Positions 26,937-32,207 of a stretch of 32,207 bases of DNA are shown here, piece by piece; the first letter of the stretch is position 1, and each line of letters begins with the position of its first letter. The stretch is from contig CAITYE010000121.1 in NCBI GenBank assembly GCA_903896535.1, forward strand, positions 1 to 32,207, given 5' to 3'. The notes under the pieces are model-generated. The model ran no database searches. It was not told the DNA's origin and worked only from the letters and a program-made list of their open reading frames with translations. A program made the translations under genes and the position numbers. Source of the stretch: an uncultured Paracraurococcus sp. Its GTDB lineage: Bacteria > Pseudomonadota > Alphaproteobacteria > Acetobacterales > Acetobacteraceae.

Positions 26937-28156
26937 CAGCCGACCTCGATCGGGGCGATCTCCCGCAGTCGCGGCAGTACTTCCTCGCCGAACAGCTTGA
27001 TGCCCTTCATCGACTCCGCATGGGTCATGTGGCCGGAACGCCCGATCAGCACCAGATGCCCGAAGCCGCCGACCTTGTCGTAGAATTCGGTGATCTGCTT
27101 GTGCACGGTATCGGGGGAGCCGGCGAACAGGATGCCCTGGTCCATCGCCTCCTTGGCGGTCAGCGCCATCAACTTCTGCGAGTTCTGGCTGGCCGTGGTC
27201 ACGCCTTTCTCGGCATCCTTGAAGCCGATGCCGGCATCAACCTTTGGCTTGGTACGATAAAGGCCGGGGGCAGCCTGCGGCGGCGCCGCGCCGGGCAGGA
27301 ACTTGTTGTATTGCGGTGCCGATTTCAGGCTGGTGTTGAGGAACCACAGCAACTGGCTGCCGACCTCGACCCCTTCGTCATGCGTGTCGCCGACATAGAC
27401 CATGGCGGCATAGGCGAAGTTATCAGTCGTCACCTTCGGCAGCCCAGCCTCCCGCCGCGCGTTGCGGTGCGCTTCATAGGCGGATTTCGTACCTTCCGGT
27501 CCGCGCAGCACCAGCACATGGCGGAAGCCGCGGCGGCCCACCTCGGCGGCGCTGCGGGGATCGCCGGTCGCGGCCCACATCGGCGGCATTGGCCGCTGGT
27601 AGGGGCCGGGCCAGATGTTGATGTGACGGTGGTGGAAATGCTTGCCTTCCCAGCTGACCGGGCCGTCATGGCTGGTCAGCGCCTTCTGTACGAGGTCGAT
27701 CGCCTCCCAGAAGCGCTCCTCGTTATTCACTGGCTGCATATTGGCCGAAGCCATCTCGGTGCCGCCTGACTTCACGAAGCCGATGTCGAAGCGGCCGCGC
27801 AGCATGGTATCGGCGGTGGCGTATTCCTCGGCCACGCGCACGGGATCGGGGCGAAGCGAGACCAGCGTGCCCAGCGAAAGTACGCGCACCTTCTTGGTCT
27901 GGCGCGCCAGCGCGCCGGTGATCATCGGGTTGGACCCGATCATGGAGTTGATGCCGGCGTGGTGTTCGATGCACACCACGTTCATCCCGACCTCGTCGCA
28001 ATAGGCGAACTCGTCCATCACCTCATCGAAGTGTCGCGCCGCGGTGGCCGGGTCGCAGTAGCTGTTCGGCAGGCTGGCGCGAACGGAATCCGCCGCATCG
28101 GTGATGTTTTTCGCAACATCGGGGTAGGGGATTTCACACTGCCACCAGGCGTCCAT
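26936..28156 (-). CDS. LLM class flavin-dependent oxidoreductase (bacterial luciferase-like monooxygenase)
   Basis: 'NVVCIEHHAGINSMIGSNPMITGALARQTKKVRVLSLGTLVSLRPDPVRVAEEYATADTMLRGRFDIGFVKSG' is the luciferase-like signature. Confidence 0.93.
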   Translation of the reverse strand: MDAWWQCEIPYPDVAKNITDAADSVRASLPNSYCDPATAARHFDEVMDEFAYCDEVGMNVVCIEHHAGINSMIGSNPMITGALARQTKKVRVLSLGTLVSLRPDPVRVAEEYATADTMLRGRFDIGFVKSGGTEMASANMQPVNNEERFWEAIDLVQKALTSHDGPVSWEGKHFHHRHINIWPGPYQRPMPPMWAATGDPRSAAEVGRRGFRHVLVLRGPEGTKSAYEAHRNARREAGLPKVTTDNFAYAAMVYVGDTHDEGVEVGSQLLWFLNTSLKSAPQYNKFLPGAAPPQAAPGLYRTKPKVDAGIGFKDAEKGVTTASQNSQKLMALTAKEAMDQGILFAGSPDTVHKQITEFYDKVGGFGHLVLIGRSGHMTHAESMKGIKLFGEEVLPRLREIAPIEVG

Positions 28157-28186
28157 TCGTTGTCTCCTGCAAGAAAAGCCGGCCGG

Positions 28187-28963
28187 TCAGGCCAGGAAGC
28201 CGAGCACATGGTCGGCGAAATGGTCGGGCTGCTCAAGTTCCGGATGGTGGCCGGCGCCGGCAATCTGGGCGAAGCGCGCGCCCGGAATGCGCTTGGCATA
28301 GGCCTCCCCATAGGCGGGCTTCACGATGCCGTCCTGCGCGCCCCAGAGCACCAGGGTCGGCACGCTGATCCGATCGAGCCAATAGGACAGCCGCGGATTG
28401 TGCAGATAGGGATGCCAGCCATAGAGGCTGAGGCTCTCCCAGTTGCGATGGCGGCTGACCAATTGGGCATCCGTCATCGCATCCAGGTCAGGGGCCTTGT
28501 TCGGGTCGGCCCAGGTGGCCGCCTTTACCTTCGCCGGATGGGTGTTGAAGATGTCGAGGATGTCCGGCACGTCGCGCGGGCCCACCTTGATGCCAAGCGC
28601 ATCGACCAGCACCAGCCGTTCAATCCGCGCGCAGGAACGCACGGCGAGTTCAGCGGCCAGCCAGCCGCCGAAGGAGGCGCCGACGAGCGTGACCTTGCCC
28701 GGCAGCGTCTCGATGAAGGCGCTGTAGAGGTTCAGCAGGTCATAGACGCTTTCGAAATCCTTCGGCCTGGTGCTGGCGCCGAAGCCCGGATGGCTTGGCG
28801 CCACCACTGCGGCACGGCGGCCGAGCAGCGAGAGGAAACTGGCCTCTGGCTCGACCGGTTGGAACCCATGCAGGAAAAGCAGGGTGGAGCCGCTGCCCAC
28901 CCGCCTGACCTCGAGTTCGACGCCATGCAGCGTAACCCGCTCCGTACTCGCCTCGTTGCCCAT
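28187..28963 (-). CDS. alpha/beta hydrolase
   Basis: 'LLFLHGFQPVEPEASFLSLLGRRAAVVAPSHPGFGAS', 'LVGASFGGWLAAELAV', 'VLWGAQDGIVKPAYG', 'GAGHHPELEQPDHF'. Confidence 0.93.
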   Translation of the reverse strand: MGNEASTERVTLHGVELEVRRVGSGSTLLFLHGFQPVEPEASFLSLLGRRAAVVAPSHPGFGASTRPKDFESVYDLLNLYSAFIETLPGKVTLVGASFGGWLAAELAVRSCARIERLVLVDALGIKVGPRDVPDILDIFNTHPAKVKAATWADPNKAPDLDAMTDAQLVSRHRNWESLSLYGWHPYLHNPRLSYWLDRISVPTLVLWGAQDGIVKPAYGEAYAKRIPGARFAQIAGAGHHPELEQPDHFADHVLGFLA

Positions 28964-28988
28964 GCCAGTCCTGCCCTTGCGTCAGCGG

Positions 28989-30320
28989 TTACTTGGGAAG
29001 CTCCGTCCCGCGGGTCTCTCGTGCCATCGCCATGGCAATGATGCTGATCACGGCGAAGCATGTCATGACCGCCGCGGCAATATTGAAATTGCCGCCGAAG
29101 GGCACGACGAGCAGGCCGGCGACCAGCGGTCCGAAGCTCGTGATGATGCGGCCCGAGCCGTTGCAGAAGGCGATGGCGGTCGCCCGGGCGTGGGTCGGGA
29201 AAAGCTCGGGCAGATAGACGGCATGGCCCGAAAAGACGCCGAAGACGAAATAGCCGAACACCACCAGCGCCAGCGGATAGCCGGCATAACTCTCCAGCCC
29301 CAGATAGAGGTAGAGGCCCGCGGCGATGGCACCCAGGTTGTAGAACACGATGGTCGCCCGCCGGCCGATCCAGTCGGCCAGGAAGCCGAAGCTTGCATAG
29401 CCGAGGATGCCGCCGATGCCCCAAAGCATCATGCCGTGGCCCACTTGCCGCACCGCATCGACCCCGGTCACACCCTGCTTCTGCAGCATCATGGACTGGA
29501 TGGTGGGCAGCCAGATCTGGCTGGTCCAGATCGACAGCAGCGTGCCGATGCAGAACATCAGGCCGATGAAGGTGGAATGCCGCAGCGCCGGGGTGAAGAG
29601 CTGCTTCACCGGCAACTCGGTCAACGCCAAATCTTCCTCGGTCAGCGCGGCGCCGTTGCGCAGTTCCTCCCGTCGCTGCTGGACATTGCGGAAATGCTCC
29701 GGCTCATGCGCGCCGCGGCGGAGCAGCAGCAGCAGCAGCGCAGGGATGATCCCGCAAAAGAAGACGTAGCGCCAGCCATAGGGGCCGACCAGGGCGTAGA
29801 TCTGCCCGCCGATCAGCGCGCCGAAGGCGCCGCCGGTCATCATGATGCCGAGGATTTTGGCACGATGGGTCTGGGCGAAGGCTTCCGCCACCAGGGCGAT
29901 GCCAACCACCGCTTCCGCCCCGGTCCCGAGCCCGGCGAGGAAGCGGAAGACGCCAAGCTGGAAGGGGGTTTGGGCGATGCCCTGCAGCGCCGTGCAGGCG
30001 CTGAACAGGATGATGCTGAACATCAAGGTGCGCACCCGGCCGATGCGGTCGGCCACCATGCCGAAGGCGAAGCCGCCGAGTGCCCATCCCAGCAGTCCGA
30101 CCATCGCCAGCAACCCGCCGACGCGGCCGATATCGGCCGGGCTCGGCGTGCCGCCGAGCAACTCGGTCAGCGCGGACCGCAGCACCAGGGCAAAGAGGCC
30201 GAAATCGGCCGAATCCAGGGCCCAGCCCAGCCAGGTGACAAGAAAGATTCGCCACTGATAGCGCGTCATGCCGAACAAGCCCGGCGGAGAGTCCGCCTCC
30301 GCCCCGATCGCATTGCTCAT
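28989..30320 (-). CDS. MFS transporter (metabolite/aromatic-acid or sialate:H+ symporter-like)
   Basis: 12-TM-like ORF. 'GWALGGFAFGMVADRIGRVRTLMFSIILFSACTALQG', 'GTGAEAVVGIALVAEAFAQTHRAKILGIM', 'GFLADWIGRRATIVFYN'. Confidence 0.92.
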   Translation of the reverse strand: MSNAIGAEADSPPGLFGMTRYQWRIFLVTWLGWALDSADFGLFALVLRSALTELLGGTPSPADIGRVGGLLAMVGLLGWALGGFAFGMVADRIGRVRTLMFSIILFSACTALQGIAQTPFQLGVFRFLAGLGTGAEAVVGIALVAEAFAQTHRAKILGIMMTGGAFGALIGGQIYALVGPYGWRYVFFCGIIPALLLLLLRRGAHEPEHFRNVQQRREELRNGAALTEEDLALTELPVKQLFTPALRHSTFIGLMFCIGTLLSIWTSQIWLPTIQSMMLQKQGVTGVDAVRQVGHGMMLWGIGGILGYASFGFLADWIGRRATIVFYNLGAIAAGLYLYLGLESYAGYPLALVVFGYFVFGVFSGHAVYLPELFPTHARATAIAFCNGSGRIITSFGPLVAGLLVVPFGGNFNIAAAVMTCFAVISIIAMAMARETRGTELPK

Positions 30321-30364
30321 GGTTGCCTCCCCTGTTGGCGCCTCTTGTGGGCGTCCTTGTGCGT

Positions 30365-31348
30365 TCAGCGGCGCTGCATGCCGATCCGCTTCGCGATCGC
30401 CTGCTGCATGGCGTATTCCTGCTCCAGGTAGCGGGCAAAGTCCTCGGGCGGCATGCCGGAAGGCTCGAACTCGCCGTCATGGAACAACTTGGCAAGGTCG
30501 GGGCTTTGCACGACCTCGCGCACCGCTTCCTGAATGCGGCGGATGCGATCGGGCGGCGTGCCGCCGGTGGTCCAGAGGCCCATCATCCCGATCAGCTCCC
30601 AATCGGGGAAGCCAAGCTCCTTCATCGTCGGCACTTCGGGCAGCACGCGTGGCCGGCGGAGCCCGGTATAGCCGAAGGCCCGCAGCTTGCCGTCGCGCAC
30701 GAAGGGATAGGCCGGCGGCACGGTGGAGAAATTCAGGTCGAGGTTGCCCGAGAGCATTTCGGTGATCGAGGGCATGGTGCCATGCACCGTCACCTGCAAC
30801 AGCTTGGCGCCGGTGAACTCCTGGAACTGCTCGGCGCCGAGATGGGTGATATTGCCGATGCCGGACATCGCAATGGACAGCGCATCGGGCTTGCTGCGGG
30901 CCAGCGCCACCAGTTCCCGCATGTTCTGTGCCGCCAGGTTGGCCCGGCCGATCAGCAGCATCCCCGTGCCGCCGCCGACCAGCGTGACCGGGGCGATGTC
31001 CTTCATGGGGTCGTAGGGCAGGGGGTTCGGGGAGAAGAAGATGTTCCCGATGAAGCTGCCGGTCGTGAACATCAACGTATAGCCGTCGGGCGGCGCGGTC
31101 GCGACCTGCTGCGTGCCGACGATGCCATTGGCGCCGGGGCGGTTGTCGATGATCACCGGCTGCCCCAGCCGGCGCCCGAGTCGCTCGGCGATGGGCCGGC
31201 CGAAAATATCCATCGGCCCGCCCGGCGCGAAGGGCACGATCATCCGGAGCGGCTTGTTCGGGAAAGTATCGGCGGGCTGGGCCAGCGCCGGCACCGCCAG
31301 CGCCAGGCCCGGCCAAGCCAATAGCGAACGGCGCCTTGCCTGCGTCAT
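30365..31348 (-). CDS. Bug/TctC family substrate-binding protein
   Basis: RR-containing signal peptide, 'FPNKPLRMIVPFAPGGPMDIFGRPIAERLGRRLGQPVIIDNRPGANGIVGTQQVATAPPDGYTLMF'. Confidence 0.93.
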   Translation of the reverse strand: MTQARRRSLLAWPGLALAVPALAQPADTFPNKPLRMIVPFAPGGPMDIFGRPIAERLGRRLGQPVIIDNRPGANGIVGTQQVATAPPDGYTLMFTTGSFIGNIFFSPNPLPYDPMKDIAPVTLVGGGTGMLLIGRANLAAQNMRELVALARSKPDALSIAMSGIGNITHLGAEQFQEFTGAKLLQVTVHGTMPSITEMLSGNLDLNFSTVPPAYPFVRDGKLRAFGYTGLRRPRVLPEVPTMKELGFPDWELIGMMGLWTTGGTPPDRIRRIQEAVREVVQSPDLAKLFHDGEFEPSGMPPEDFARYLEQEYAMQQAIAKRIGMQRR

Positions 31349-31437
31349 GATAGGTCCCCCCTGACGGGCTGCCTTCGTCGCCGCACAAGGCGGGCGGGGC
31401 GCCTGATATTTTCAAGGGTGATCGTTTGGGTCGGACG

Positions 31438-31450
31438 CTTGACTGTCAAG
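31438..31450. promoter_or_regulatory. candidate TetR operator CTTGAC-T-GTCAAG overlapping a minus-strand -35 (TTGACA)
   Basis: Perfect 6-1-6 palindrome in the divergent Bug/TetR intergenic region. Minus strand reads TTGACA-N17-AACGAT across it. Confidence 0.5.
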
Positions 31451-31518
31451 GCTGTGGAAGGGCACCGTCATTGGACTTTTGCACTCAAGAGTAATATTTA
31501 ACGTAAGGAATCGCTCGC

Positions 31519-32157
31519 ATTCCAAATAGCGTTAGTAATCAGTCCGCGGCGCGCATCCTTGCCGCTGCTGCCCGGTTGTTCGCGGCGCGTGGTGTTGCCG
31601 GCACGGGCGTCCGGGACATTACCGCCGCGGCCGAGGTCAATCTCGCCGCGATAAATTATCACTTCGGCTCCAAGGAGGGGCTGGTCGAAGCTGTGCTGGC
31701 GCGCAGCGCACAGCGGCTGGTCGAGGAGCGGCTGAAGGGCCTGGCCGAATGCGCGGAGGGGCCGGGGCGTCCGCCGATGCTGGAACAGCTCATCTCCGCC
31801 TATGTCTCGCCCTCCCTCTCCTATGGCCGGGAAGCCGGGATGGATGGCGTGGCCTTCATTCGCCTCCGCGCCCGCCTCGCGGTGGAAAGCGAGGAGGTCT
31901 ATCGGCGGCTGCTGGCGCGGACCTTCGACGAAAGCTCCCGTCGCTTTCTCGAAGCCATCAAGGCGGCGCTGCCGGCGCTGCCGCCCGACCTCGTCACCTG
32001 GCGCTTCCATTTCATGATGGGGTCCATGATCTTCTGCCAGGTCGATAATGGCCGCATCCAATCGATCAGCGAGGGCGCGATCGATGCAAGTGATCCTGAG
32101 GGCGCCCTGGCCCGGCTGATCCCCTTCCTCGCCGCTGGGTTCCGCGCGCCGCCTTGA
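31519..32157 (+). CDS. TetR/AcrR family transcriptional regulator (start uncertain; no ATG/GTG/TTG/CTG that preserves helix 1)
   Basis: Reading frame from ATT 31519: 'IPNSVSNQSAARILAAAARLFAARGVAGTGVRDITAAAEVNLAAINYHFGSKEGLVEAVL', a typical TetR HTH. AAGGA about 9-10 nt before ATT. ORF track starts at TTG 31576, inside helix 1. Confidence 0.8.
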   Translation: MPNSVSNQSAARILAAAARLFAARGVAGTGVRDITAAAEVNLAAINYHFGSKEGLVEAVLARSAQRLVEERLKGLAECAEGPGRPPMLEQLISAYVSPSLSYGREAGMDGVAFIRLRARLAVESEEVYRRLLARTFDESSRRFLEAIKAALPALPPDLVTWRFHFMMGSMIFCQVDNGRIQSISEGAIDASDPEGALARLIPFLAAGFRAPP

Positions 32158-32207
32158 AGCCAGCGCAGCGACGATAGGGCATTGGCGCGGCCGGCCAGCG
32201 CGGCGCA

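Noticed and set aside
28770-30431. 553-aa plus-strand ORF antisense to the MFS and hydrolase genes
   Set aside because: Composition is His/Gln/Asp/Gly-rich with no domain pattern. It mirrors well-supported minus-strand genes and is a typical high-GC antisense ORF.

Overview
High-GC alphaproteobacterial chromosomal window; gene content and style suggest Acetobacteraceae/Roseomonas-like, but this is inferred without database support. From left to right it contains:
(1) A surface-glycan locus: two glycosyltransferases, two FkbM methyltransferases (one frameshifted at a G8 tract), GDP-L-fucose synthase, GDP-mannose 4,6-dehydratase and an acyltransferase-3.
(2) A TauE/SafE permease and a nucleoside 2-deoxyribosyltransferase-like protein.
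(3) An orphan Bug/TctC binding protein and a polar amino-acid ABC transporter operon. Two near-identical 61-bp palindrome-bounded repeats sit between its permease genes.
(4) A porin, rhodanese, DUF3237 protein, second-type glutamyl-tRNA synthetase, lytic transglycosylase and cysS.
(5) A second orphan Bug protein, an enoyl-CoA hydratase, a small protein with two AT-hooks, an alpha/beta hydrolase and a DUF1330 protein.
(6) A five-gene catabolic-looking operon (Bug, MFS, hydrolase, LLM flavin monooxygenase, HSL-type esterase) divergent from a TetR regulator that has no canonical start codon. A perfect 13-bp palindrome in the divergent promoter region is a good operator candidate.
No tRNA, rRNA, CRISPR array or complete mobile element was recognised. 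The observations most worth a second look are the 61-bp repeat pair, the G8 frameshift, the shared 'SxSWRxTAPLR' tails on adjacent glycosyltransferases, the AT-hook protein, and the TetR start/operator region.
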